NCBI GenBank assembly: GCA_002839335.1 | Contig: PGXU01000008.1 | Location: 1 to 64,000, forward strand | Length of the DNA stretch: 64,000 nucleotides | Source: Spirochaetae bacterium HGW-Spirochaetae-4 | GTDB lineage: Bacteria > Spirochaetota > Spirochaetia > Sphaerochaetales > Sphaerochaetaceae | Direction: 5' to 3' | Shown here: positions 24,478 to 33,487 of the stretch, piece after piece | Numbering within the stretch: the stretch's first letter is position 1 | Layout of the letters: each line of letters opens with the position of its first letter | Made by a program: the position numbers and the translations under genes | The notes under the pieces: model-generated | Told to the model about the DNA's origin: nothing | The model's database searches: none | The model's input: only the letters and a program-made list of their open reading frames with translations

Positions 24478-25446
24478 ATGGCAACAGAAAGACAAAGTGC
24501 GAATGTGGTGACCTTGCGCAACCTCTCGAAGATCTACGGGAACAATACCGTGGCAGTGGATTCCCTTTCCCTGGAGTTGCGCAAAGGGGAGGTGTTCGGT
24601 ATCCTCGGTCCCAATGGTGCCGGAAAGACGACTACGATCCGTATGATGCTCGGTCTCACCGAACCCACTTCCGGTTCGATCGATATCCTCGGCATGGATC
24701 CCCTGCGAACCCCGTTGGAAGTGAAGCGGAACGTCGCCTATATGCCCGACGATATGGGGTTCTACGAGGATATGAGTGGATACGAGAATCTCGACTATAC
24801 CGCGCGGTTTCTTGGATTGGGTTACGATGAACGCAGGAGCCGCATACTTGCGGCGGTCTCCAGGATGCGGTTGGAACATCGTCTCTCCGACAGGGTGAGG
24901 ACCTATTCCCATGGAATGAAGCGGCGTTTGGCTCTTGCCGAGGTGTTGGTCAAACGACCGGCCATCGCTATCTTGGATGAACCGACCCAAGGGCTGGATC
25001 CCCACAGTACGGCGGAATTCTTGACCCTGATACGTTCCCTTAAAAAGGAAGAGGGCATGTCGGTGATCCTGGCGAGCCACCATCTGGACGAGGTCCAATC
25101 CATTTGTGACCGGGTGGGATTGTTCCATGCCGGTCGGATGGACCTGTCTGGTACTGTGGATGAGCTGGCTACCCGGCTGTTCGGGGGAAAGATGGAGGTC
25201 GTGGTCGAGGTCGGTGAAACCGGGAACCGGGATGTAGCGAAGATCCTTGGCACGATCGGCGGTGTCTCCCATATTCTGCAAGAGAAGGAGGGAGTATATC
25301 GGGTCACTGTCGATAGCGACATACGACCCGGGATCGCTTCCGCGCTGGTAGACTCCGATGTGGCCCTGTACAGTATGGATGTGCACCGGCATACGCTGGA
25401 TGCAGTCTACCAAGCCTATTACAAGGAGGTCCACGATGCGGCGTAA
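24478..25446 (+). CDS. ABC-2 type exporter ATPase (CcmA family)
   Basis: This 322-residue single-domain ATPase has Walker A GPNGAGKTTT, Q-loop Met-Pro-Asp region AYMPDDMGFYEDM, signature YSHGMKRRLALAEVL, Walker B IAILDEPTQGLD and H-loop LASHHLDE. The signature is YSHGM rather than LSGGQ, a common variant in ABC-2 exporters. The C-terminal 90 residues form the regulatory extension found in drug and lipid exporters. The gene lies 16 bp behind the NEW3 gene and overlaps the permease gene by 11 bp. It probably powers export of an unknown molecule or remodels an envelope component. Confidence 0.93.
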   Translation: MATERQSANVVTLRNLSKIYGNNTVAVDSLSLELRKGEVFGILGPNGAGKTTTIRMMLGLTEPTSGSIDILGMDPLRTPLEVKRNVAYMPDDMGFYEDMSGYENLDYTARFLGLGYDERRSRILAAVSRMRLEHRLSDRVRTYSHGMKRRLALAEVLVKRPAIAILDEPTQGLDPHSTAEFLTLIRSLKKEEGMSVILASHHLDEVQSICDRVGLFHAGRMDLSGTVDELATRLFGGKMEVVVEVGETGNRDVAKILGTIGGVSHILQEKEGVYRVTVDSDIRPGIASALVDSDVALYSMDVHRHTLDAVYQAYYKEVHDAA

Positions 25447-26365
25447 TGATTTTGCACTGCGGGGCTTGCGTGTCGTGACGGTGAAGGAGTTGCAGGATTT
25501 CACCGGTAGCGCCCGCATGGTGATCCTGACAGCCCTGATTCTCATCACTGCGGCTAGCAGTCTCTATACTGCAACAAACACGATGAAGACGGTGGTGAGC
25601 GAGGACGAGTTCCTACTGCTCAGCCTGTTCACCCTCTCGCGCAATCCGGTCCCGTCGCTGTTGAGTTTCCTGTCGTTCCTGGTTCCGTTGACCGGGATTG
25701 CTATGGGCTTCGATGTGGTCAATAGCGAATTCCAGAACAGGACGCTCAAAAGGGTGCTCAGTCAACCGATACATAGGGATGTGCTCCTTTTCGGCAAGGC
25801 AGTGGGAGCTCTTGGTGCGATGACGGTCGTCCTGCTCGCGTTGTGGATGTTGGTGATCGGATCTGCCATGTTGGTTCTGGGCCTACCGCCCTCGACCGAG
25901 CAGGTTGCCCGAGCACTGGCATTCTATGGAGTGACACTGGCATTCGGGATGTTCTGGTTTCTCGTAGCCATGTTCTTCTCGGTGGTGTTCAGACAGCAAG
26001 CCACATCTGCGCTAGTCTCGCTGGGTCTGTGGCTGCTGCTCACTGTGTTCTGGTCGATGATTGCCCAGGTTGTCGCAACGGCGGTCGGTGGGGTTGGGTC
26101 CTTCCAAGCTGCCCGGCTGGAGGTACTTCTCTCGAGGATTTCGCCCAACACTCTCTTTGCCGAATCGGCATTGGCATTATTGAGCCCTTCGACCCGTACA
26201 TTGGGTGTGGTGATGTTCACCCAGCTGGAGGGTGCACTCATGGGAAGTCCCTTACCATTCGGGCAAAGCCTGCTCCTCATATGGCCACAGCTCAGTGCGT
26301 TGGTCGCACTCTTGGTACTCCTCTTCACCGCCTCCTATGTCGTCTTCCAACGGCAGGAGCTGTAA
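25436..26365 (+). CDS. ABC-2 type membrane permease (NosY-like)
   Basis: This 309-residue membrane protein has six or more hydrophobic helices of the ABC-2/NosY type. The first helix starts after FTGSARMVILTALILI. An amphipathic stretch follows the loop FQNRTLKRVLSQPIHRDVLL, a typical ABC-2 coupling region. ATG 25436 lies within the end of the ATPase gene. It is the last gene of the NEW3 operon and is followed by a hairpin at 26374-26396. Confidence 0.9.
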   Translation: MRRNDFALRGLRVVTVKELQDFTGSARMVILTALILITAASSLYTATNTMKTVVSEDEFLLLSLFTLSRNPVPSLLSFLSFLVPLTGIAMGFDVVNSEFQNRTLKRVLSQPIHRDVLLFGKAVGALGAMTVVLLALWMLVIGSAMLVLGLPPSTEQVARALAFYGVTLAFGMFWFLVAMFFSVVFRQQATSALVSLGLWLLLTVFWSMIAQVVATAVGGVGSFQAARLEVLLSRISPNTLFAESALALLSPSTRTLGVVMFTQLEGALMGSPLPFGQSLLLIWPQLSALVALLVLLFTASYVVFQRQEL

Positions 26366-26373
26366 GAGGAACG

Positions 26374-26396
26374 GCAGGCCTGGTCCACAGGCCTGC
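26374..26396 (+). terminator. Hairpin after the NEW3-ABC operon
   Basis: The 9-bp arms GCAGGCCTG (26374-26382) and CAGGCCTGC (26388-26396) enclose a 5-base loop. It lies 9 bp after the stop codon. No clear T-run follows, so termination may be partial. Confidence 0.55.
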
Positions 26397-26418
26397 TCCG
26401 ATACCCTGTATTCATGCA

Positions 26419-26485
26419 ACAAAGTGGGCTTTCAGGGCTTTTCTGAAGGGGTTTGTGGGAAACGGGTGCAGGAAGAGAAGGGCCG
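26419..26485 (+). repeat. Internal fragment of the dispersed repeat
   Basis: AACAAAGTGGGCTTTCAGGG and TTTCTGAAGGGGTTTGTGGG match the second 60 bp of copies A and C. Both ends are missing. It lies in the 26366-26761 gap together with the 25-bp repeat at 26536; the gap holds no gene I can support. Confidence 0.65.
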
Positions 26486-26535
26486 ATTAACCACCAGGTG
26501 CGCAGGGTAAAACTTTCCCCTCATAACTGCCCATG

Positions 26536-26560
26536 CGAAAACTATAGTGACAGCTACTGG
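26536..26560 (+). repeat. 25-bp repeat shared with 6327-6351
   Basis: CGAAAACTATAGTGACAGCT plus ACTGG matches the other copy with one mismatch. The surrounding sequence is unrelated apart from T-rich tracts. Confidence 0.6.
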
Positions 26561-26761
26561 TTCCATATAATTTCCACTCGATGAACTTATCCCCTATGAT
26601 TTTTTTTCGGAAGATTGTCCGGTATCGGATGGGGGTGGTAGGCAAGTGATAGTCTCAACTCTTTCATAGGCATCTGTACTGCGCCCTAAAAACAAGTTTC
26701 CAAGCTTGTGGAATACTATGAAGAGATTCTGTTTGTAAAGAAGCGAGATGATATGGTATTG

Positions 26762-27442
26762 TTACCAAGGTCCGGTAAGATTTTCCTTCAACGCCATCTT
26801 GAGTGCACTATACCGGTTGTCTACGCCCATGACCTCATAGATATGACTTACATAGTTTTTCACTGTCTGCTCAGCCAGATTCAATTGTTCGCTGATATCC
26901 TTATTGGAATATCCCTGACAAAGTAGCAGTAACAACTCCCGCTCCCGAACACGTAGCGCTCGGAACCAATCGGGAAGGTCCTGTGGTTCTGTCTCCGATT
27001 TCTCAGCAATCTTTGAGGTGCGAATCTGCACCAGTCTTCTCGCAATAGAGGGGGACATCTGGAACGTCCCTCCATTTACAGCATGGATGGATGCGATCAG
27101 TTCATCAGGCGGCATATCCTTCAACAGATAGCCGATGGCACCATATTTAATGGCATCGGCGACATACTCATCATCGTCAAAGGTGGTGAGCATCATGATC
27201 TTCACCGATGGATAGAGGCGCTTGATAATCTTCGTTCCCTCAACTCCATTCATCACCGGCATACGGATATCCATCAGAATAATATCGGGAACACCGTATT
27301 CCTGGATATATTCAATAGAGACTTTTGCATTCACCACTACTCCCATGACTTCGATATCGGGAGCACGATTTCTTATGATATTGGCTAAACTTTCACTGAA
27401 TAGACGTTGATCGTCAACGATAAGGACGTGAATCTTATTCAT
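26762..27442 (-). CDS. NarL-family response regulator
   Basis: This 226-residue protein has a receiver domain (VLIVDDQRLF, phospho-acceptor Asp in IILMDIRMPVMNG, Lys in GYLLKDMPPDE) and a C-terminal LuxR helix-turn-helix (LRVRERELLLLLCQGYSNKD and then LAEQTVKNYVSHIYEVMGV). It overlaps the histidine kinase gene by 8 bp and is the last gene of the CUT1 sugar operon. ATG 27442 begins exactly at the receiver domain; upstream in-frame codons have no site. It is expected to control the sugar operon, probably from sites before the first gene at 32971. Confidence 0.93.
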   Translation of the reverse strand: MNKIHVLIVDDQRLFSESLANIIRNRAPDIEVMGVVVNAKVSIEYIQEYGVPDIILMDIRMPVMNGVEGTKIIKRLYPSVKIMMLTTFDDDEYVADAIKYGAIGYLLKDMPPDELIASIHAVNGGTFQMSPSIARRLVQIRTSKIAEKSETEPQDLPDWFRALRVRERELLLLLCQGYSNKDISEQLNLAEQTVKNYVSHIYEVMGVDNRYSALKMALKENLTGPW

Positions 27443-28736
27443 GCATAATTCCTTTAGTATGACTATCTTCCTTGCCACTATCTTGCTCATTTTCTTGTGG
27501 AAGTGGGAGATCAATAATCAATTTGAATTCACCTACAGAATTTACAATGGTCATCGAACCTCCGATCAAAGCAAGCCGTTCACGCATTCCGGTAAGACCG
27601 ATACCCTCCTTGATGTGGACGGCTCCTCTCCCATTGTCCTCAATCATCAGATGGATATGGTTCCTGTAGAGGGTCAGGAGAATAGAGACTTCAGTTGCTT
27701 TGCCGTGTTGGATTGCATTGGTCAGTCCCTCCTGTACAATGCGTAGGAGTTGCGCATGGACCTCCGTTGAGACAGGTGGTATGGCTTGTGTTGCTTGGAA
27801 GTCGACGGTAATTCCGGTGATTTCTGAAAACTTTCCGGTCATACGTTGTAGATCGTTGGCGATAGTGGTCACTTCCGCCTGATCTGAACGGAAATGAGCT
27901 AGGGCCTTACGGATATCCTGGTGAGTTGCTTTTGTTTGATCCCGCGCTTTCATGATCAGGGGGAACAGCTGGTTCACATCTTCGCGTATGTAGTGGTCTA
28001 TCGCTTCTTCCAGCATCATGCTCACATTTATGGTTGAGTATCCAACCAAGTCGTGGATTTCGCGAGTGATGCGCATTCGTTCCTCTTTCTTCGATTTCTC
28101 TTCCACGTCGTAGGCATACTCCTGGAAGCTCCGGTTGGCGTTTATCAGTAACTTGCTTGACTGCTCCAGTTGATCTATCCGGGTATGGCAAAAATTCAAT
28201 CGGTCACTCATGCGCTTGGTCGATACTACGGCCATAGTAGCCAAGAGCATCAACACGACATAGATCGTAAGTGTTGACCACCCTGGTGCAGGGCTGGCAA
28301 GACCGTCCACCCTCGTGGGATGTTGCAGTACCAGTTGGAGTGCAGTGAATAGTGTCAACAGGATGAGTGTTTTCTGCCCAGTTGCCATAAAAAGTCCGAT
28401 CTCCATGATTATCACAAACCCAATCAGCAGTTCCACGGTAAGGGATGATCCCATGGGATAACCAAGCATTGATAGGACGATAATGTGCAGGAAGTACCAA
28501 GTGCTAGGCACCTGTTTCCTGTAATGGAATAGGGTATGTATGATCATCGAAACAATCCACGAAGTAGCAACCAATAGATAGAACTGTCCACGAAACCCAT
28601 CCAGTAAGGGAAGTTCCCTAAAGTGTTGTTGGAACCACAACAGGGAACTTAGGTGCAAGACACAGGAGGTTCCTGCGAGTACAATGATACTCTTGTCTCC
28701 TATCCAATCTCGGGTAATTTTGTGGATCTTCGCCAT
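27435..28736 (-). CDS. NarL-partner histidine kinase (HisKA_3), membrane
   Basis: This roughly 433-residue kinase has about six N-terminal membrane helices and a coiled linker. A HisKA_3 dimerisation domain (ITREIHDLVGYSTINVSMML, phospho-His in REIHDL) and an ATP domain (LLRIVQEGLTNAIQHGK, IEDNGRG, GLTGMRERLALIGG) follow. The membrane part contains no large outer domain, so a membrane or intramembrane signal is likely. I place the start at ATG 28736 behind GAAGGG; ATG 28766 is an alternative. It lies 41 bp behind the sugar permease gene, so the operon encodes its own sensor, an unusual order for a CUT1 locus. Confidence 0.9.
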   Translation of the reverse strand: MAKIHKITRDWIGDKSIIVLAGTSCVLHLSSLLWFQQHFRELPLLDGFRGQFYLLVATSWIVSMIIHTLFHYRKQVPSTWYFLHIIVLSMLGYPMGSSLTVELLIGFVIIMEIGLFMATGQKTLILLTLFTALQLVLQHPTRVDGLASPAPGWSTLTIYVVLMLLATMAVVSTKRMSDRLNFCHTRIDQLEQSSKLLINANRSFQEYAYDVEEKSKKEERMRITREIHDLVGYSTINVSMMLEEAIDHYIREDVNQLFPLIMKARDQTKATHQDIRKALAHFRSDQAEVTTIANDLQRMTGKFSEITGITVDFQATQAIPPVSTEVHAQLLRIVQEGLTNAIQHGKATEVSILLTLYRNHIHLMIEDNGRGAVHIKEGIGLTGMRERLALIGGSMTIVNSVGEFKLIIDLPLPQENEQDSGKEDSHTKGIMHE

Positions 28737-28777
28737 CACCCTTCGGATTATACCACATCTGGTCATGATGGATACAA

Positions 28778-29596
28778 TTAACCTTTGATGGCTCCCATGG
28801 TCAGTCCTTTCACCAAGTGTTTCTGTACCAACATCGTGAATACGATTATGGGTAGGATCGCGACGACTCCTACTGCAGCCATCTCGCCCCACAAGACTCC
28901 GAGTACCGATATAAAGCTGTTTACGATGGTGGGAACGGTGCGGGAGTTGAAGCTGGTGAGAAAAAATGCCAGTGCGAATTCATTCCAGCTCTGTATAAAA
29001 CAGAATATCGATGTAGCAGCCAGACCCGGCATCACGGATGGTAGGATGATACGCATGAAGCCTTCCCAACGGGTACATCCGTCAATCCAGGCCGATTCTT
29101 CAAGGGACTCGGGAATATCTTCGATAAAACCCCGCATCATCCAGATGGTGAAGGGGATATTGAACCCAAGATAGGTGATAACCAAGAGTAGTTGTTTATC
29201 CAACAGGTTCAGCATCCTTCCCATAATGAAAAACGGGATCACCACGGCCATCGGAGGTAGCATCCTCAGAGACAGGACCCAGAAGGCTAGATTCTCTTTC
29301 TTCTTGAACTTGAAACGGGCGAACCCATAGGCTGCCAGAGTTCCGAGGAAGATGGAGATTACGGTTGTTGTCGCAACTACACTCAAGCTGTTGAGGATAA
29401 AGCGGATAAAATCATATTTCTCAAAGACGGTTACATAGTTTTTGAAAGTCGGTGTGAAGCTCCAGTTGAACTGTATGATGTCCACGCGTTGTTTTATGGA
29501 GATGAGGAACATCCAGAAGATCGGGAACAGGGTTATCAGGATGATAAGCCAGGTTACGATGGGGACGATCAAGGTTTTACGTTTTATTCCTTTCAT
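28778..29596 (-). CDS. CUT1 sugar ABC permease (MalG-like)
   Basis: This is one of the two membrane subunits of a CUT1 carbohydrate importer, 272 residues with six helices. The EAA coupling loop is clear: EESAWIDGCTRWEGFMRIIL, then PSVMPGLAA. It ends VKGLTMGAIKG, the usual MalG-type tail. It begins directly after its MalF-like partner with no gap. No ATPase gene is encoded in this operon, so a shared MsmX/UgpC-type ATPase from elsewhere in the genome is expected. Confidence 0.93.
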   Translation of the reverse strand: MKGIKRKTLIVPIVTWLIILITLFPIFWMFLISIKQRVDIIQFNWSFTPTFKNYVTVFEKYDFIRFILNSLSVVATTTVISIFLGTLAAYGFARFKFKKKENLAFWVLSLRMLPPMAVVIPFFIMGRMLNLLDKQLLLVITYLGFNIPFTIWMMRGFIEDIPESLEESAWIDGCTRWEGFMRIILPSVMPGLAATSIFCFIQSWNEFALAFFLTSFNSRTVPTIVNSFISVLGVLWGEMAAVGVVAILPIIVFTMLVQKHLVKGLTMGAIKG

Positions 29597-30475
29597 CTAC
29601 ATTTCCCTCGAGTATTTGATATTCTTTGATAGCAGTGTGATAATCGGTATGGTCAATACCAGTAGCAATACCGCGTTTGCACTAGCCCGTCCGATCCAGT
29701 GGGTCTGCTTGAATCCCAGTCGGAAAATATGCAGGCTCATTACCTCGGTTGCATTACCCGGCCCTCCTTGTGTCAAGCCATACACGATATCGAAGCTCTT
29801 GATACATTCGATCGTCTTGAGAAGCAAGGTGATCGACAGGATGGGCTTGATGTGGGGAATAATCACATACCGTGCCCGTTGCAACCAGGATGCGCCATCT
29901 ACAGCAGCCGCCTCCAACGGCTCAGAGGGCACTGTCTGCAACCCCGAATAGGTCATCAGTACGATATACGGGGTCCACTGCCATATATCTATTAAAATCA
30001 ATGAAAGGAGGGCGGTATCTATTCCAAGCCAATTCACGGGATGCAACCCTATTCCTTTTATCATCGTATTGAGAATACCGTATTCGGTATTCAGCATCAG
30101 CTTCCAGATCAACGCGATGATTGCTGGGGTCACCACCATCGGGATGATAATCAGTGATGATTTCAGTCGTCGGAATGTCCTGTTGCCATCGAGCAGGAAC
30201 GCGATAGCCATTCCCAAAATGAGTTCAACACCCACTGAGACTATGGTGAAGATCAAGGTTATTCCGATCGATTTCCAAAAATCCTTATCGATGCTGAACA
30301 GATACCAGTAGTTCTTCAGCCCTACGAAGGAGAGTGATCCCGGTTTCTGGGCAAGATCATAGTTCGTCAGACTGATGATATACAGAAATATCGTGGGGAA
30401 TATGGTAATCAATACCAAAACAATGAGAGCGGGGGCTATGTAGTGCATATGTTCGTGTTTGCAATTCAGATTCAC
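29597..30475 (-). CDS. CUT1 sugar ABC permease (MalF-like)
   Basis: This is the second membrane subunit of the importer, 292 residues with six helices and the EAA loop LEAAAVDGASWLQRARYVII followed by PHIKP. The GTG start at 30475 is supported by GGAGG (CCTCC on the plus strand at 30482-30486). A TTG at 30520 would extend it without a site and would overlap the hairpin after the binding-protein gene. It directly adjoins the MalG-like gene. Confidence 0.92.
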   Translation of the reverse strand: MNLNCKHEHMHYIAPALIVLVLITIFPTIFLYIISLTNYDLAQKPGSLSFVGLKNYWYLFSIDKDFWKSIGITLIFTIVSVGVELILGMAIAFLLDGNRTFRRLKSSLIIIPMVVTPAIIALIWKLMLNTEYGILNTMIKGIGLHPVNWLGIDTALLSLILIDIWQWTPYIVLMTYSGLQTVPSEPLEAAAVDGASWLQRARYVIIPHIKPILSITLLLKTIECIKSFDIVYGLTQGGPGNATEVMSLHIFRLGFKQTHWIGRASANAVLLLVLTIPIITLLSKNIKYSREM

Positions 30476-30507
30476 TGGTATCCTCCATGGCATCAATTGA
30501 AAACAGA

Positions 30508-30536
30508 GGCGGTCGGTCAATCAAGAGCCGACCGCC
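30508..30536 (-). other. Intercistronic hairpin after the CUT1 binding-protein gene
   Basis: The 9-bp arms GGCGGTCGG (30508-30516) and CCGACCGCC (30528-30536) enclose an 11-base loop. It lies 14 bp after the binding-protein stop and before the permease start, with no T-run. Confidence 0.75.
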
Positions 30537-30549
30537 CAAAGTTGTACTA

Positions 30550-31926
30550 TCATTCGGCCATGATCAGTTCCACTTCACGATGGGCTCTTCGCATCGCATC
30601 GGATGCATCGGCTATGCCACTGAGGACATCGTTTCCATAGTTACCCACAATTTCCAATACCTTGATGGCCTTGGGGTGAGGTGGAATCCAGATAATCCCG
30701 TCGTCAACCAGGTTGGCTGCCTGCTTCAGTGCTTCCAGTTGTGCCGGGAGAGAAGCGTTCTGGGCGATGAGATCGGGGTTCTGCAGCAAGGATTCACGTA
30801 CGATGACTCCACCATTATCCACATATTCAACACCATTGCGTTTGCTTGTCATCCATACGATGAATGCCCAAGCAGCATCTTTCTGGCTGTCGTCGATTTC
30901 CGATGAGATTCCTACACTCCATCCTGCCAGTGGGGCATACGATCCGGCTGGACCAGCTGGCATCGGGGCGAACGCGACTTTGTCACTAACTGTTGATTTG
31001 GTCGGGTCGAGAATCCACGTAGCGATAGCTGTTGCATCTATCCACATGGCACTCTTGCCAGCCATGAAGGCACTGATTGCCTCCTCATGGGTGTACACGG
31101 AGATATCTGGAGGTCCTTGCTTCAATAATTCAACATAATAGCGTAGCGAGTCGACTGTTTTCGGCGTGTTGACCAGAACATCCCAATTCTTTTGGTCCAG
31201 ATACTGTCCACCGAGTGAGTACATGAGGGTCATCCAACCACTGGCAAAGTGGATTCCTTTCTGTGCACGCATTGCGATTCCATAGACGCCAGGCTCGTTT
31301 TCCTTGAAGAATTTTGCCGTGGCAAGTAGTTCGTCCAAGGTTTGGGGGGGGGTCTTGCCATACTTGTCGAAGAGATCTTTTCGGTAGGCCATGAATCGGC
31401 TCTCTCCAGCAACCGGAATACCATAAACAGTGCCATTGTAACTACCAACGCCGTTGCGATATGCGGGCATGATGTCTTCATAATCGAACCATTCAGGAGT
31501 CTTTGCTGAATCATCGATCATGGTTTTCAGGTTAACCATCAGATCCACTTCCGAATACTGGGGTAGGTTGAATGCATCAAGAAACAGTACGTCATAAGTA
31601 CCAGTACCCGACTGGTGGTCCAGAAGAATCTTTTCCCGGAGCAGTCCTTCTTCCATGATGTCCCATCGTACTTCGATGCCAGTTATGCGGGAGAATTCCT
31701 TTGTCATCTCCCGCATAGAATCACTGGAAGTATGTGACATACTCGCGATGGTAATTACTTTCCCTTCATTCGCTTCCCGGACAGCTGCCAGATAGGGATC
31801 CGACAGTTCGGGGATATCGGCGGCAACCTCTTTCGCTCCTGCAGCGAATACTGCTGTTGGTGCCAACAGGCTTAGCGCCATCACAGTCAGTATCACTGTA
31901 CGAATCCACATTGAACTTCTTTTCAT
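30550..31926 (-). CDS. CUT1 extracellular sugar-binding protein
   Basis: This is a type-II extracellular solute-binding protein of family 1, 458 residues. The signal peptide ends PTAVFAAGAKE. Family features include REMTKEFSRITGIEVRWDIM, GTYDVLFLDAFNLPQYS, the PPQTLDELLATAKFF hinge, and GKSAMWIDATAIATWI with FAPMPAGPAG. TAAGGAGG precedes the ATG. It is the second gene of a six-gene operon (dehydrogenase, binding protein, two permeases, kinase, regulator). The ligand is probably an oligosaccharide or sugar alcohol, not resolvable further. Confidence 0.94.
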   Translation of the reverse strand: MKRSSMWIRTVILTVMALSLLAPTAVFAAGAKEVAADIPELSDPYLAAVREANEGKVITIASMSHTSSDSMREMTKEFSRITGIEVRWDIMEEGLLREKILLDHQSGTGTYDVLFLDAFNLPQYSEVDLMVNLKTMIDDSAKTPEWFDYEDIMPAYRNGVGSYNGTVYGIPVAGESRFMAYRKDLFDKYGKTPPQTLDELLATAKFFKENEPGVYGIAMRAQKGIHFASGWMTLMYSLGGQYLDQKNWDVLVNTPKTVDSLRYYVELLKQGPPDISVYTHEEAISAFMAGKSAMWIDATAIATWILDPTKSTVSDKVAFAPMPAGPAGSYAPLAGWSVGISSEIDDSQKDAAWAFIVWMTSKRNGVEYVDNGGVIVRESLLQNPDLIAQNASLPAQLEALKQAANLVDDGIIWIPPHPKAIKVLEIVGNYGNDVLSGIADASDAMRRAHREVELIMAE

Positions 31927-31945
31927 CCTTTTCCTCCTTAGGTTT

Positions 31946-32971
31946 TTAATATGAAACCTCTACTATCTGTCTTTTCTCGCTCGATTCCATGATCGCGAGA
32001 ATAACTTTGCTATCTTTATAGGCGTCTTCGAATGAGACAATGAAATCTTCCTTGTTATATAATCGTTCGATGAAACTGACGATACTTGCATAGGAGAATC
32101 CGGTCGGTTTACCGTGGATTATCGGTTTTATCAACACATCTGGATGGTCACTCACATCCTCCAAATAGCGCTCGATTGTCTGGTTGTTCGTCAGATCCAT
32201 ATTGAACATCCCTTTTGTTCCTGTCACATTTACCTTGATGTCGTTCCAGTGGGGATGCGTATTTGGTGTTATCCACCCATTCTCCATGGTAGCGATTACC
32301 CCATTATTAAACTCCACCATAGTCTGGTATACATCCGGTGCATCAACACCCCGTTTCACCAGTACCTCTGAGCGGCTCAGTGAGTACACGCTTTTGATTT
32401 CGCTTTGCGCGAAGAACCGTAGGGTATCAACCGTATGCGATCCAAGAAACCATAATATCGACGATTTTGCACTCCACGCTAACATCTCAGTTGGAACAAA
32501 GATAGTATCGTTCAACCGGTAGTACATCGACACAATATCTCCGATCTTACCTGCCCTGATATCCTCATATGCCAATGCAATCGGCGGGTTCCACCGATTA
32601 TGGAAGTCCACCATACACCGTATTCCAGATTTCTTGTACGCGGCGTACATTGCATGTAAATCTTCATGGGTGGTGGCTAGCGGTTTTTCCAGCAGTACAT
32701 CCACTTTTGCTTCACAACAGGCTATGAACGGCTCTGCGTGTGCGAAGTCGGGTGTAACTACGCTCACTGCATCCAGTTTTTCCTTAGCCAACATCTCTCG
32801 ATAATCGTCGTACGATGAAGCGCCATAGCTGTTTGCCAGTGCATCGGCACGTCCTTTATCCAGATCGGCAATAGCCACCAGTTCGGTAAGATGATGGTTC
32901 TTAATCAAATCCGCATGGGTTTTTCCCCAGGTTCCGGCTCCAATTATTCCCCAGCGTAATGGTCTTTCCAT
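31946..32971 (-). CDS. Gfo/Idh/MocA family oxidoreductase
   Basis: This 341-residue NAD(P)-dependent sugar or inositol dehydrogenase has a Rossmann fold at the start (RWGIIGAGTWGKTHADLI), then AIADLDKGRADALA, the family motif EKPLATTHEDLHAM and the catalytic-domain HTVDTLRFF with its conserved His. ATG 32971 is set by GGAGG seven bases upstream. It is the first gene of the CUT1 operon, so it probably oxidises the imported sugar or inositol-type compound. The precise substrate is unknown. Confidence 0.92.
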   Translation of the reverse strand: MERPLRWGIIGAGTWGKTHADLIKNHHLTELVAIADLDKGRADALANSYGASSYDDYREMLAKEKLDAVSVVTPDFAHAEPFIACCEAKVDVLLEKPLATTHEDLHAMYAAYKKSGIRCMVDFHNRWNPPIALAYEDIRAGKIGDIVSMYYRLNDTIFVPTEMLAWSAKSSILWFLGSHTVDTLRFFAQSEIKSVYSLSRSEVLVKRGVDAPDVYQTMVEFNNGVIATMENGWITPNTHPHWNDIKVNVTGTKGMFNMDLTNNQTIERYLEDVSDHPDVLIKPIIHGKPTGFSYASIVSFIERLYNKEDFIVSFEDAYKDSKVILAIMESSEKRQIVEVSY

Positions 32972-33035
32972 GGCAATCCTCCACATGTCAATTCCAGTAT
33001 GCCTCCCTCATTTTCTGCGCGCAAGATTACTAAAG

Positions 33036-33066
33036 TACTCAATTAGGTACTCACTTTTCGAAAAGG
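33036..33066 (-). promoter_or_regulatory. Direct repeats and palindrome upstream of the CUT1 operon
   Basis: GTACTCA occurs at 33036-33042 and 33048-33054, and CTTTTCGAAAAG at 33055-33066. They are 65-95 bp upstream of the dehydrogenase start. I could not fix a convincing -35/-10 pair, so the role as a regulator site is tentative. Confidence 0.35.
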
Positions 33067-33221
33067 ATTTGGGTTATATCGTACATGTCAAACCGTTACC
33101 GCGTGGAAATTGGACACCAGACAATATGAAGTGACCCCTAGTTAGCAAACCGTGGATTCGCCGTGCATACTGGTAAAAACAATTAACCGTATGCGGCTAA
33201 CGCATGTAAATGGAGGTCACC

Positions 33222-33440
33222 GTGAACACAGTAATCCACATTGGGATATCAAGACGTACTCAAATCACCAGAAGCGGCTCACAACTCAGAAAGTGTCTAC
33301 TAAAACGGACTCATATTTTAGAGACTCTGGAGGTTGCAGTTCGCGGGATATCAGAATTATGTCGAATCAATCCTTCAAGCATCCGATAGGTACCACCAGC
33401 ACACCATCGTCACGGCGGTAGGCAAACTCGGTTCCTATAT
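33222..33440 (+). pseudogene. Possible transposase remnant
   Basis: A frame starting GTG 33222 reads ITRSGSQLRKCLLKRTHILE and stops at 33387; the neighbouring frame continues with HTIVTAVGKLGSYMNHQKRG. The sequence order (a GS-QLR-LL helix followed by a basic helix ending in NHQ) vaguely recalls the end of IS110-type transposases. The frames are short and shifted, so this is a weak call. Confidence 0.25.
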
Positions 33441-33487
33441 GAATCATCAGAAACGAGGGGTCTTTCATCTTCTTGGTATCTACCTAA

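Noticed and set aside
24403-25548. A 381-codon minus-strand frame opposite the ABC-2 ATPase
   Set aside because: It mirrors a gene with all ABC ATPase motifs; the product is rich in His, Gln and Arg with no fold signal.
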